In this document: piece by piece, positions 8,533 through 16,721 of the stretch
Layout of the letters: every line of letters begins with the position of its first letter
Position numbering within the stretch: the stretch's first letter is position 1
Source of the DNA: Pseudomonas fuscovaginae SE-1
Lineage (GTDB): Bacteria > Pseudomonadota > Gammaproteobacteria > Pseudomonadales > Pseudomonadaceae
Direction: 5' to 3'
DNA: 47,740 bases
Assembly (NCBI RefSeq): GCF_000364705.1
Contig: NZ_AQOH01000311.1
Location: forward strand, 1 to 47,740
Notes under the pieces: generated by a model
The model's input: the letters and a program-made list of their open reading frames with translations, nothing else
The model's database searches: none
What the model was told of the DNA's origin: nothing
Position numbers and translations under genes: made by a program

Positions 8533-8901
8533 ATGTCCGATGCTAATCCGTGTCTGAATTGCGGTGCCTGCTGTTCCTATTTCCGTGTCTCGTTCTATTG
8601 GGGAGAGTGCGTGTCGGGCGGCGGCCTGGTACCCGACGAACTGGTCAGCCAGATCAGCCCGAGCCGCGTGGCCATGAACGGTACCGAAGGGAAAAAGCCG
8701 CGCTGCACCGCCCTCGAGGGTGAAGTCGGCAAGGGCGTCAGTTGCTCGATCTACCACCAGCGCTCCAGCCCCTGCCGCGAATTCGATGCCGCCTGGGTCA
8801 ACGGTGAGCCCAACGAACGTTGCGATGCGGCCCGTGCCGCCTTCGGCCTGCCACCCCTGGAACCCGGGCAGCAGCCCGACTTAGTAGCAATCGCTATTTA
8901 G
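8533..8901 (+). CDS. YkgJ family cysteine-cluster protein
   Basis: 122 residues with the family's Cys pattern: CLNCGACC near the N-terminus, then single cysteines in VSGGG, PRCTAL, VSCSIY, SPCREF and NERCDAA regions. The PF03692 family is thought to bind zinc or an Fe-S cluster through these cysteines, and its cellular role is poorly known. There is no signal peptide or membrane segment. It appears monocistronic, followed by 123 bp of non-coding DNA before the next gene. Confidence 0.88.
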   Translation: MSDANPCLNCGACCSYFRVSFYWGECVSGGGLVPDELVSQISPSRVAMNGTEGKKPRCTALEGEVGKGVSCSIYHQRSSPCREFDAAWVNGEPNERCDAARAAFGLPPLEPGQQPDLVAIAI

Positions 8902-9024
8902 TTCATCGCCAAATCATTGGGAGCACTCCACCATTAGGGCTCCCGGCTCCAGGCGAGCCTCTATACTCCAAGCCATTGGTCGGCGCGCTGCGTCGGTAGT
9001 CCAAGGTGTGGAATAGGACAGGCT

Positions 9025-11313
9025 ATGGAGTGGCTGGGGTTGCATTTTGTCGAAAAACTTCCCGAGCAAGGGCAGTTGCTGCTCGACTGCAGCCACGATC
9101 CGCTGCTGGTCATGCTCGCCTATCTGGTGGCCTGTGCGGCGGGCTTCGCCACGCTCGACATGGCCGAGCGTGTCGGTCACGTCGAGAGACCGGCGCAACA
9201 GCGGCTCTGGCGCTGGGTCGGCGCCTGCTGCCTGGCGGGTGGCATCTGGGCCATGCACTTCATCGCCATGCTGGCGTTTCGAACACCCATCGCGATGAGC
9301 TACGACCTGCCCACCACCATGATCTCGCTGTTGATCGCCCTGTTCGCCTCGTTCCTCGCCATGCACACCCTCGGTCGATCTGAGCTGCGCCCGTCCCAGA
9401 CCGTTCGCGCAGCCCTGTCGATGGGACTGGGCATCGCCGCCATGCATTACGTGGGCATGTCGGCCCTGCGTTCGACTGCACAGCAGTACTATGAGCCCGG
9501 CCTCGTCGGCCTGTCGGTATTGATCGCCATCGGTGCCAGCCTGGCGGCCTTGCTGCTGGCCAGGCACTTTCGCACCGGCAGCGGCATCTTCCATCAACTG
9601 CTCAAGTACAGCGCCAGCCTGGTCATGGGCGCCGCCATCGTCAGCATGCACTTCACCGGCATGTGGGCGCTGCGCCTGGTCATCCCGGAGGGCGACATCC
9701 CGACCGCTGCCGTGCAGAACAATCACCTGCAACTGGGCATGACCATCGCCCTGATCACCCTGCTGATCATCGGCAGCAGCGTCAGCGCGGCCCTCTCCGA
9801 CAAGAAGCTGCAGCACAAGGAACAGGACCTGCGCCGGGTCAACGCCCTGCTCAGCCAGTTGGACCAGGCCCGCCTGTCCCTGGCCCAGGTCGCCCACTAC
9901 GACCCGCTGACCAACCTGATCAACCGCCGCGGCTTCAACCAGATCTTCGCCGAACGGCTGATCGAACGCGGTAGCAACAATGGCATGCTGGCGGTGATGT
10001 TCCTTGATATCGACCACTTCAAGCGGATCAACGACAGCCTCGGCCACGACGCCGGCGACGAATTGCTCAAGGTCATCGCCGCGCACATCAAGAGTGCCAC
10101 CCGCAGCCATGACGACGTGGTCGCCCGCTTTGGTGGCGACGAATTCTGCATCGTCATCAGCGTGCACAAGCGCGACGAGGCCCGGAACATGGCCCAGCGC
10201 ATCATGCAGAAAATGAAGGAACCGATCGAACTGGCGGGCCGGCGCATGGTGATGACGACCAGTATCGGGATAGCGGTCTTCCCCGAGGACGGCCAGACCT
10301 GCGATGAGCTATTGAAGAACGCCGATCTGGCGCTGTACCAGTCCAAGGAAGCCGGACGCAACAGCCTGCATTTCTTCAATGCCAACCTCAAGACGAAGGC
10401 GACCCTGGAACTGCAACTGGAGGAGCAATTGCGCCTGGCGCTGCGCGAGGGCCGCGAATTGCAGCTGTTTTACCAGCCGATCTGTTCGGTCAAGACCGGC
10501 CAGGTCGCCAAGCTCGAAGCCCTGGTACGCTGGAATCATCCGCAGCACGGGCTGCTGGCCCCGGACCGCTTCCTGCACATCGCCGAAGCCAACGGCCTGA
10601 TCGCCGACCTCGACAAGTGGGTCCTGCGCACCGCCTGTCAGGACCTGGCGAAACTGGACGAACAGGGCTGCGGCGACCTGATGGTCAGCACCAACTGCTC
10701 ATCCCTGAACCTGGCCCGCGAGGAACTGGCCGACGATATCGAAAGTATCCTGCGCAGCACCGGCGTTTCAGCCTATCGACTGGAACTGGAGGTCACGGAA
10801 AACGCGCTGATGGGCAATATCACCAACACCCTGCAACTGTTGCGGCAGATGCGCACTCTCGGCGTCTCGCTGTCCATCGACGATTTCGGCACCGGCTATT
10901 CGTCCCTGGCCTACCTCAAGCGGCTGCCACTCAATACCCTGAAGATAGATCGTTCGTTCATCCTCGACATCCCCAAGTCGGCCCCGGACATGGAGATCAT
11001 CCAGGCGATCATCGTCATGGCCCATACCCTGCACCTGCAGGTGGTCACCGAAGGCGTCGAGACCCAGCAGCAATACGAGTTCCTTGCCGAATACGGCTGC
11101 GACTACATCCAGGGCCACCTGTTCAGCCGGCCGGTGCTGTTCGAAGAGTTGCCCGGCACCATCAGGCAGCTCAACCAGCGCCACGCCTCCAGCGCCACGC
11201 CGCTCAATCCACCGGCGACGGCTCGCGATACAGATTCACCAGGGTCGCGGGATCCTTTTGCAGATTCCCCTGGCTACCATGCAGGCGCATCAACTGTGCG
11301 GCCAATCCGCTGA
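9025..11313 (+). CDS. Membrane MHYT-GGDEF-EAL cyclic-di-GMP turnover protein
   Basis: 762 residues. Seven hydrophobic segments (about 27-255) contain three MHYT sensor motifs: MHFI at 77, MHYV at 140 and MHFT at 208, thought to ligate copper and sense O2, CO or NO. A short coiled linker leads to a GGDEF domain with intact GGDEF (370-374) and then an EAL domain with intact EAL (498-500), DDFGTGYSS (619-627) and TEGVET (675-680), so both synthesis and hydrolysis of c-di-GMP look possible. The allosteric RxxD site is not in its normal register: R360-S-H-D363 lies one residue further from GGDEF than usual. Architecture equals P. aeruginosa MucR/NbdA. The last ~37 residues (from about 725) are Pro/Ser/Asp-rich, beyond the EAL fold, and overlap the convergent dehydrogenase gene by 110 bp. 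Confidence 0.93.
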   Translation: MEWLGLHFVEKLPEQGQLLLDCSHDPLLVMLAYLVACAAGFATLDMAERVGHVERPAQQRLWRWVGACCLAGGIWAMHFIAMLAFRTPIAMSYDLPTTMISLLIALFASFLAMHTLGRSELRPSQTVRAALSMGLGIAAMHYVGMSALRSTAQQYYEPGLVGLSVLIAIGASLAALLLARHFRTGSGIFHQLLKYSASLVMGAAIVSMHFTGMWALRLVIPEGDIPTAAVQNNHLQLGMTIALITLLIIGSSVSAALSDKKLQHKEQDLRRVNALLSQLDQARLSLAQVAHYDPLTNLINRRGFNQIFAERLIERGSNNGMLAVMFLDIDHFKRINDSLGHDAGDELLKVIAAHIKSATRSHDDVVARFGGDEFCIVISVHKRDEARNMAQRIMQKMKEPIELAGRRMVMTTSIGIAVFPEDGQTCDELLKNADLALYQSKEAGRNSLHFFNANLKTKATLELQLEEQLRLALREGRELQLFYQPICSVKTGQVAKLEALVRWNHPQHGLLAPDRFLHIAEANGLIADLDKWVLRTACQDLAKLDEQGCGDLMVSTNCSSLNLAREELADDIESILRSTGVSAYRLELEVTENALMGNITNTLQLLRQMRTLGVSLSIDDFGTGYSSLAYLKRLPLNTLKIDRSFILDIPKSAPDMEIIQAIIVMAHTLHLQVVTEGVETQQQYEFLAEYGCDYIQGHLFSRPVLFEELPGTIRQLNQRHASSATPLNPPATARDTDSPGSRDPFADSPGYHAGASTVRPIR

Positions 11314-12100
11314 TCGGCGTTGCCGAGCCCTGCTCGCGGGAGAACTTCACGGCACCGTCCAGATCCTTGAGCAAGGTGCGCACATGCCACTTGATCGGTT
11401 CGAAGCGGCTCTCGGCCATCTGCGGGGCGAGGATCTGCAACGGCCTCGAGTCGGCAAAACCGCCGCCGAGCGCTTCGGCCAACAGCCTGGCATCCACCCC
11501 GGAACGCTCCGCCAGTGCCACCACCTCGGCGATCACCAGGGCATTGCAGGCAACGATCATCTGGTTGCAGGCCTTGGTCACCTGCCCGGCGCCCACCGCC
11601 CCCATGTGCGTGACGCGCTGGCCCAGAGTCAGCAGTACCGGGCGAACCCGCTCCAGATCGACCCCTTCCCCGCCGACCATGATCGCCAGGCTGCCGGCCT
11701 CGGCACCGGCAGTGCCACCGGAGACCGGTGCATCCAGCCAACGTACGCCACGCTCGGCCAGCAGGCGCGCGGCCATTTGTCGCGTCGCCGTGGGTTCCAG
11801 GCTGGAAAAATCCACCAGCAGTTGCCCTGCCTTCATCGCCTGCGCCACCCCGTCGACACCAAAAACCACCTCCTGCACCACCACGGTATCGGCCAGGCAC
11901 AGCATCAGCACATCCGCGTGCGCACAGAGTTCGGCTGGCGTCGCGACCTGCCGCGCCCCGGCCGCCACCAGTTCGGCGCATTTGTCCGGCGAACGGTTCC
12001 ACACCGTCAGGGGATACCCCGCGGCCAGCAATCGGCGGCACATCGGCAGCCCCATCAGGCCGATTCCGGCGAACCCCAGGGCAGGTAGTACAGAATTCAT
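11204..12100 (-). CDS. NAD(P)-dependent beta-hydroxyacid dehydrogenase (GarR/MmsB family)
   Basis: 298 residues, the usual length of 3-hydroxyisobutyrate / 2-hydroxy-3-oxopropionate (tartronate semialdehyde) reductases. The Rossmann motif GFAGIGLMGLPM (9-20), the substrate loop DAPVSGGTAGAEAG (123-136) and catalytic Lys176 in GQVTKACNQ are all present. WNRSPDK after beta2 suggests NADP preference (Arg follows the usual Asp/Asn position; inference). Substrate is uncertain, so no symbol is given. The 3' end overlaps the c-di-GMP gene's tail by 110 bp; the 5' side faces the divergent tubulin-like gene. Confidence 0.9.
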   Translation of the reverse strand: MNSVLPALGFAGIGLMGLPMCRRLLAAGYPLTVWNRSPDKCAELVAAGARQVATPAELCAHADVLMLCLADTVVVQEVVFGVDGVAQAMKAGQLLVDFSSLEPTATRQMAARLLAERGVRWLDAPVSGGTAGAEAGSLAIMVGGEGVDLERVRPVLLTLGQRVTHMGAVGAGQVTKACNQMIVACNALVIAEVVALAERSGVDARLLAEALGGGFADSRPLQILAPQMAESRFEPIKWHVRTLLKDLDGAVKFSREQGSATPISGLAAQLMRLHGSQGNLQKDPATLVNLYREPSPVD

Positions 12101-12168
12101 AAAAAGTTCCCCGTCAATTAAAGAACGTCAAATACTGGCCGATTCAACGATATCCAGAACAGGGTTCG

Positions 12169-12190
12169 CCCCTAGGGAAACCTAGGGCCA
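12169..12190. promoter_or_regulatory. CCTAGG-containing inverted repeat in a divergent promoter region
   Basis: CCCCTAGG-GAAA-CCTAGGGC forms a near-perfect 8-9 bp inverted repeat with two CCTAGG hexamers. It sits in the 197-bp gap between the dehydrogenase (start 12100, minus) and the tubulin-like gene (start 12298, plus). There is no T-tract, so operator or cruciform is more likely than terminator. Confidence 0.4.
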
Positions 12191-12297
12191 ACCCCTATCG
12201 ATCGAGCCAATATCGCGCGTTAAAGTCGCGATCTCTCACCGTGATGGCGCGTTGATATCCCCTCGACCGCCCAACCAGACCAGGCATATGGCGCACA

Positions 12298-14472
12298 ATG
12301 ACCTCCAAAAATAACCCAGCCAACGCAGTACCCGATCTGATGTCGCCCGCGGTCGTGGAAAAAACCTACAAGGCCTACTCGACGCCACGTCCATTGGCGA
12401 GCCAGCAGTACCTTTATTTCACCGAAACCAATACGGATCGTATCCTCGACAATCTCGACGGTCTGCGCGACCTGGTATTTCCGCGCCCGCCGCACCTGGA
12501 GGTGGAAAACGAAGCCCGTCGCGAGCAGGAGTTTCCCTCGGTCTGCCTGATCGGCCTGGGCCGTTGCGGTTCGAACATCGCGCTGGATGTCGCCGAACTG
12601 GTGTACAACGCCCGCAAGTTCTATCTGAACGAATTCAACAACGACGACAAATCCGCCGACAAGGGCTACCGCCCCGCCCAGTGGATCCGCAACAACCTGC
12701 GCCTGGTCCAGAACAAGTCCGCCAAGCCGGTGTTCCTGGTCGAACCGCTGGTGATGCTCGGCGACCTGGACAAGGACATCGCCGGCCGCATCCGCTTTTC
12801 GCGCAAGGGCGAGAAAAGCGGGTTCATCCGCGACTACAGCAAGATGAAGATCATGGACCTGTCGGAGGTCCATGCCGGTGGCGCGGGTAACGCACCGATC
12901 CTCGGCCAGTACCTGGCCAAGATCATCCTGAACAAGGACACCCAGCGCTTCTCCAGCCCTGACTGGAAGATGATCCACTCGTACCTGATCGACTCCTGCG
13001 GCATCAAGGCCAACCAGTCGCGCCTGTATTTCTCGATCTTCAGTGCCGGCGGCGGTACCGGTTCGGGCATGGCCTCGGAGTTCGGCCTGGCCCAGCAGTA
13101 CTCGTACATGAACAAGACGTTCGACACCAAGCCGATGGACGAACACGACAGCAAAAGCGGTCATTCCTTCGTCTTCGAGCCGATCTTCACCAGCGGCATC
13201 TGCGTGCTGCCGAACATTTCCGACCATCGCAGCGAAATGTCCGAGGCCCTGCACATCAACGCCGGTCGCCTGCTCTGCAAGTACCTGTCGGAAGAATGGG
13301 ACTTCTCGTACAACTTCGACAACGAAGACAGCAGCGAAGCCAGCGTCATGGGCCGCATCCGCCCGTGGAACGCGATGATGCTGATCTCCAACGACATCAT
13401 GCGTTATGCCGAAGAGAACGATGACGGCAATATCCAGAACATCGATGTCAATGCCATGGAGAAGCACGCCAACCAGTACATTTCCCAGCAGATCTTCAAC
13501 ATCCTTACCGCCCAGGCGGTGACCACCGACTACGACCAGAACTACTTCCGGCGGGCCGGCATCGATATCGGCGAGACCATCCGCCTGGATGCCAACGACC
13601 TGTTCATGAGCCTGGCAGGTCCCGTGGCGATCGCCTACGCCGAATCGGTGGTGCCGGAACAGCCGACGCCGACCGGCGACAAGTTCAAGGTGTTCGAGAA
13701 GGAACAGCAGCGCCTGAACATCGATGACCTGTTCTTCCGCTCCATCGATCTGCCGCACTTCAACAAGGTCACCCAGGCCATCGAGGGCATCAGCCTGCTG
13801 CCGATCGAGTCCAAGCGCTATCGTGCCGCCCTGGAGCAGTACAAGGCCTCGGGCTACGACGCGGCGGCGCTGCATGATCTGCACTTCTTCAAGAACTGCT
13901 CGTCGGTGGTCTCGATCGTCTCGTTGCCCAAGGACTACAAGCTGTCCTACATGGACCTGAACCGGCTCAAGACCCATCTCAACAGCCTGTTCCCCAACAC
14001 CACGCTCAAGCGCTACGCGCTGGTGATCGGCGCCTCGGCCAACCTGTCGCTGACCACGCTGATCGCCAAGAGTCCGTGCCTGTCGGACGATTTCCTGACC
14101 CTGATCGTGGCCTTCATCAAGCGCTGCTTCGCGCGCAACCCGTACCGTTTCGACGATACGCTGGACAATTCGATGCTCGAGTTCATCACCCGCGACGAGT
14201 TCGACGAAGGGCACATCGACGACCTGCTCAACGAGTTCGAGAACCCGGCGAAGATCCTCGATACCAACTGGTATGCGATCAAGCCGATGTATGAGAAGAA
14301 GTACCGCGAGTTGATCAACGACAAGGACAAGTTCGTCTCGATCAACGACATCCGCCTGTCACGCGATTGCGTGAAGAAGGCGATCAAGTACCTGCGCGAG
14401 ATCTATCGTCACCGCATCGGCAAGACCAAGGTCATTTCGCTCAACAGCCACACTGGCCGCACCGAGTACTGA
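12298..14472 (+). CDS. Large tubulin/FtsZ-like GTPase-fold protein
   Basis: 724 residues, far larger than FtsZ (~390). The N-terminal half carries the nucleotide-binding elements of the tubulin superfamily: CLIGLGRCGSNIALD (83-97, T1-like), VHAGGAGNAP (191-200, T3-like) and the tubulin signature SAGGGTGSGMAS (249-260, T4). A T7-type catalytic loop is not obvious by eye. The C-terminal third (about 430-724) has no recognised motif and is rich in charged helices. It resembles the Tubulin_2 / FtsZ-like families proposed from comparative genomics to take part in membrane remodelling or filament formation; no function is established. No partner gene adjoins it: upstream is a divergent dehydrogenase, downstream a REPIN. 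The ribosome site is weak (AGG about 12 nt before ATG). GTP binding is likely, polymerisation is inference. Confidence 0.8.
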   Translation: MTSKNNPANAVPDLMSPAVVEKTYKAYSTPRPLASQQYLYFTETNTDRILDNLDGLRDLVFPRPPHLEVENEARREQEFPSVCLIGLGRCGSNIALDVAELVYNARKFYLNEFNNDDKSADKGYRPAQWIRNNLRLVQNKSAKPVFLVEPLVMLGDLDKDIAGRIRFSRKGEKSGFIRDYSKMKIMDLSEVHAGGAGNAPILGQYLAKIILNKDTQRFSSPDWKMIHSYLIDSCGIKANQSRLYFSIFSAGGGTGSGMASEFGLAQQYSYMNKTFDTKPMDEHDSKSGHSFVFEPIFTSGICVLPNISDHRSEMSEALHINAGRLLCKYLSEEWDFSYNFDNEDSSEASVMGRIRPWNAMMLISNDIMRYAEENDDGNIQNIDVNAMEKHANQYISQQIFNILTAQAVTTDYDQNYFRRAGIDIGETIRLDANDLFMSLAGPVAIAYAESVVPEQPTPTGDKFKVFEKEQQRLNIDDLFFRSIDLPHFNKVTQAIEGISLLPIESKRYRAALEQYKASGYDAAALHDLHFFKNCSSVVSIVSLPKDYKLSYMDLNRLKTHLNSLFPNTTLKRYALVIGASANLSLTTLIAKSPCLSDDFLTLIVAFIKRCFARNPYRFDDTLDNSMLEFITRDEFDEGHIDDLLNEFENPAKILDTNWYAIKPMYEKKYRELINDKDKFVSINDIRLSRDCVKKAIKYLREIYRHRIGKTKVISLNSHTGRTEY

Positions 14473-14492
14473 GGCCTGGGGCCAAGATCATC

Positions 14493-14568
14493 CTGTAGGA
14501 GCCCGGCTTGCCGGCGAACGGGCCCTTGAGGCCGCCAGAAGCTTCGCCGGCAAGCCGGGCTCCTACAG
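14493..14568. repeat. REPIN, type B
   Basis: CTGTAGGAGCCCGGCTTGCC (continuing to GGCGAA) at 14493-14518 is inverted at 14543-14568 with a 24-bp spacer. It lies 20 bp after the tubulin-like gene and may act as its 3' mRNA-stabilising or terminating structure. Related units are at 24311 and 36993-37089. Confidence 0.9.
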
Positions 14569-14729
14569 AATCGAGTGTCGTGGCAGGGAAGATGCGATGT
14601 TCCCATCAAGGGTTGTGGATTTTCTCCACGGGCAAACTGCCATTACTGCGCCGTGCGGTTACTCGCCTACACACTCATGGGCCATAAATGCATAACGCAT
14701 ATGCACCATTACGGCGCCATACGTCACCG

Positions 14730-15029
14730 CTATGCCCTCTCCTGGATCATCACCCAGGGCGATACCACCACCGCCCACAGGCTCGGATCACGCTCGAAAA
14801 GGTCTTGAGCCCGCGATTCAGACACCTTGGCCAGCGCTCCGCCGGCCAACCAGTCCGCCACTTTTCCGGCCTGGTTCTCGGCCATGGCCTCTGCGGCGGC
14901 GACCAGATCCAGCGACGGTTCGACCCACAATAGGGCACCCCGGGCAAAGAATGGTTGCAGCTCCTCCCAGCGGATAGATGCGGTTTCACCAAGCAGCTTG
15001 GCATAGAGGGTGCTAGGTTCTTCAATCAT
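14730..15029 (-). CDS. DUF2288 family protein
   Basis: 99 residues starting MIEEPSTLYAKLLGETASI. The ELQPFFARGALLWVEPSLDLV segment (in two parts around Phe-Phe-Ala-Arg-Gly) and the small-helix repeat AAAEAMAENQAGKVADWL are as in the DUF2288 (PF10052) family. It has no signal peptide, membrane segment or catalytic motif, and its function is unknown. AGGT lies upstream of the ATG. The gene faces away from braC, so the 345-bp gap between them holds two divergent promoters. Confidence 0.85.
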   Translation of the reverse strand: MIEEPSTLYAKLLGETASIRWEELQPFFARGALLWVEPSLDLVAAAEAMAENQAGKVADWLAGGALAKVSESRAQDLFERDPSLWAVVVSPWVMIQERA

Positions 15030-15374
15030 GGGGGTCTACCTGAAAAAAATCGGCGCAATCATAACGTCACGATCCAGGTAGAAAAACCCGGATGTAAAGG
15101 TTGGGGTGAAAGAGGGATCAGGGTGGCAGGGATTGCCGTGAAAGCTCAGCAACATTCAGATAATAATCTGCATGGCCATCTGCCGCTATTCTGTCTCTTT
15201 CTTTCATTTAGGCGACATCCCCCGATTTTGTCCCTGGCTGCCCGCTATCCAAGCGATAAACGAGCGCTCTAAACTGTATCGGTACAGTTGCCAGGTGAAA
15301 TCGGGGCGTCAAACCCGGTTCTGCTGCCTCGGCGCCAGGACTATAAAAATTACAACAGCAAGAGTGGAGCACTA
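15030..15374. promoter_or_regulatory. 345-bp gene-free region with the braC control region
   Basis: No credible ORF is present. Moving right it holds an A+T-richer stretch around 15155-15175, the palindrome at 15272-15289, a possible -10 TATAAA at 15342-15347 without a clear -35, and the braC ribosome site GTGGAG about 7 nt before ATG 15375. The -10 assignment is tentative. Confidence 0.4.
15272..15289. promoter_or_regulatory. Perfect palindrome, candidate operator upstream of braC
   Basis: AACTGTA-TCGG-TACAGTT is a perfect 7-bp inverted repeat with a 4-bp centre, 85 bp before the braC ATG. Its size and symmetry suit a dimeric regulator of the GntR/MocR or similar type; which protein binds is not known from sequence. 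Confidence 0.5.
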
Positions 15375-16493
15375 ATGACTAAGCAGATTTCCAAACTGTT
15401 CGCCGCTATGGTTCTGGCCGGTATCGCCAGCCATTCTTTCGCTGCAGACACCATCAAGATCGGCATCGCCGGCCCCAAGACCGGCCCAGTGACCCAGTAC
15501 GGTGACATGCAGTTCACGGGCGCGAAACAGGCCATCAAGGACATCAACGCCAAGGGCGGCGTCGATGGCAAGAAACTCGAAGCCGTTGAATACGACGATG
15601 CCTGCGATCCTAAACAGGCCGTGGCCGTCGCCAACAAAGTGGTCAACGACGGCGTCAAGTTCGTCATCGGCCACCTCTGCTCCAGCTCCACCCAGCCTGC
15701 TTCGGACATCTACGAAGACGAAGGCGTGATCATGATCACCCCGGCTGCCACCAGCCCTGAAATCACCGCCCGTGGCTACAAGCTGGTGTTCCGCACCATC
15801 GGCCTGGACAGCGCCCAGGGCCCTGCCGCCGGCAACTACATCGCCGACCACGTGAAGCCGAAAGTGGTTGCCGTGCTGCACGACAAGCAGCAATACGGTG
15901 AAGGCATCGCCACCGCGGTCAAGCAGACCCTCGAGAAGAAAGGCGTGAAAGTCGCTGTCTTCGAAGGCCTGAACGCCGGTGACAAGGATTTCTCCTCGAT
16001 CATCCAGAAGCTCAAGCAGAACAACGTCGACTTCGTCTACTACGGCGGCTACCACCCTGAGCTGGGTCTGATCCTGCGCCAGTCTAAGGAAAAAGGCCTG
16101 AACGCCAAGTTCATGGGTCCGGAAGGCGTCGGCAACGATTCCATCTCGCAGATCGCCCAGGACGCTTCCGAAGGCCTGCTGGTGACCCTGCCGAAGTCCT
16201 TCGACGCCGACCCGGAGAACAAGGCCATCGTCGACGCCATCAAGGCTGACGGCAAGGACCCGAGCGGTCCGTTCGTGTTCCCGGCCTACTCCGCTGTCGA
16301 GCTGATCGCCAACGGCATCAAGAACGCCAAGAGCGAAGACACCGCCAAGGTGGCTGCGGCCATCCATGCCGGCACCTTCAAGACCCCGACCGGCGAATTG
16401 TCCTTCGACGAGAAGGGCGACCTGAAGAACTTCAAGTTCGTGGTCTACGAATGGCACTTCGGCAAGCCGAAGACCGAAGTATCCCCTCAGTAA
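15375..16493 (+). CDS. braC: Branched-chain amino acid ABC transporter, periplasmic binding protein
   Basis: 372 residues. Signal peptide about 1-23 (MTKQISKLFAAMVLAGIASHS, cut after SFA) precedes ADTIKIGIAGPKTGPVTQYG, the hallmark opening of LIV-binding proteins. The motif GAKQAIKDINAKGGVDGKK and the Cys pair (residues in DDACDP and HLCSSS, the conserved disulfide of LivJ/BraC) are present. It captures leucine, isoleucine, valine (and alanine/threonine in Pseudomonas) and delivers them to BraDE. The frame is open further upstream to 15288, but the ATG at 15375 follows GTGGAG and starts the signal peptide. The gene is first in the braCDEFG set and is separated from braD by 228 bp with a hairpin, consistent with excess production of binding protein. 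Confidence 0.97.
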   Translation: MTKQISKLFAAMVLAGIASHSFAADTIKIGIAGPKTGPVTQYGDMQFTGAKQAIKDINAKGGVDGKKLEAVEYDDACDPKQAVAVANKVVNDGVKFVIGHLCSSSTQPASDIYEDEGVIMITPAATSPEITARGYKLVFRTIGLDSAQGPAAGNYIADHVKPKVVAVLHDKQQYGEGIATAVKQTLEKKGVKVAVFEGLNAGDKDFSSIIQKLKQNNVDFVYYGGYHPELGLILRQSKEKGLNAKFMGPEGVGNDSISQIAQDASEGLLVTLPKSFDADPENKAIVDAIKADGKDPSGPFVFPAYSAVELIANGIKNAKSEDTAKVAAAIHAGTFKTPTGELSFDEKGDLKNFKFVVYEWHFGKPKTEVSPQ

Positions 16494-16513
16494 CTCAGGC
16501 CTGACAGGTCAAC

Positions 16514-16545
16514 AAGCCCACTGTTTGCACAGTGGGCTTTGTTTT
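16514..16545 (+). terminator. Hairpin with T-tract between braC and braD
   Basis: AAGCCCACTGT (16514-16524) pairs with ACAGTGGGCTT around a 4-nt TTGC loop, followed by TGTTTT. It is a strong intrinsic terminator, probably partial, so that braC is transcribed in excess over braDEFG; it could also protect the braC 3' end. Confidence 0.85.
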
Positions 16546-16721
16546 ACGAGGGTTATGGGCCTGACACCCGCGATCCGGGAGCTGGCTCACCTGAAAATCT
16601 TAAAACCGTCACCAGCGGTTCGCTGGCAAACGCTCGTGCCAACGTGGCGACAGACCACGCCCGACGGGCCGGAACATGACTCCACCAGTGAAATGCGTAT
16701 CGGGTTTTTAGGAGCGCTGTA

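Noticed and set aside
8928..8955. GGGAGC/GCTCCC hairpin after the YkgJ gene
   Set aside because: Stem of only six base pairs with a long loop and no T-tract; too weak to call a terminator.
10617..12185. 522-codon plus-strand ORF across the EAL domain and the dehydrogenase
   Set aside because: Runs out of frame over one real gene and antisense to another; translation is Arg/Pro/Ser-rich and unlike any protein.
12220..14214. 664-codon minus-strand ORF opposite the tubulin-like gene
   Set aside because: Low-complexity Val/Gly/Asp translation with no motif; the plus strand has conserved nucleotide-binding loops.
15124..15137. Sigma-54-like TGGCAG...TTGC upstream of braC
   Set aside because: The GG-to-GC spacing is 8 bp instead of the required 10, so it would not be a sigma-54 promoter.
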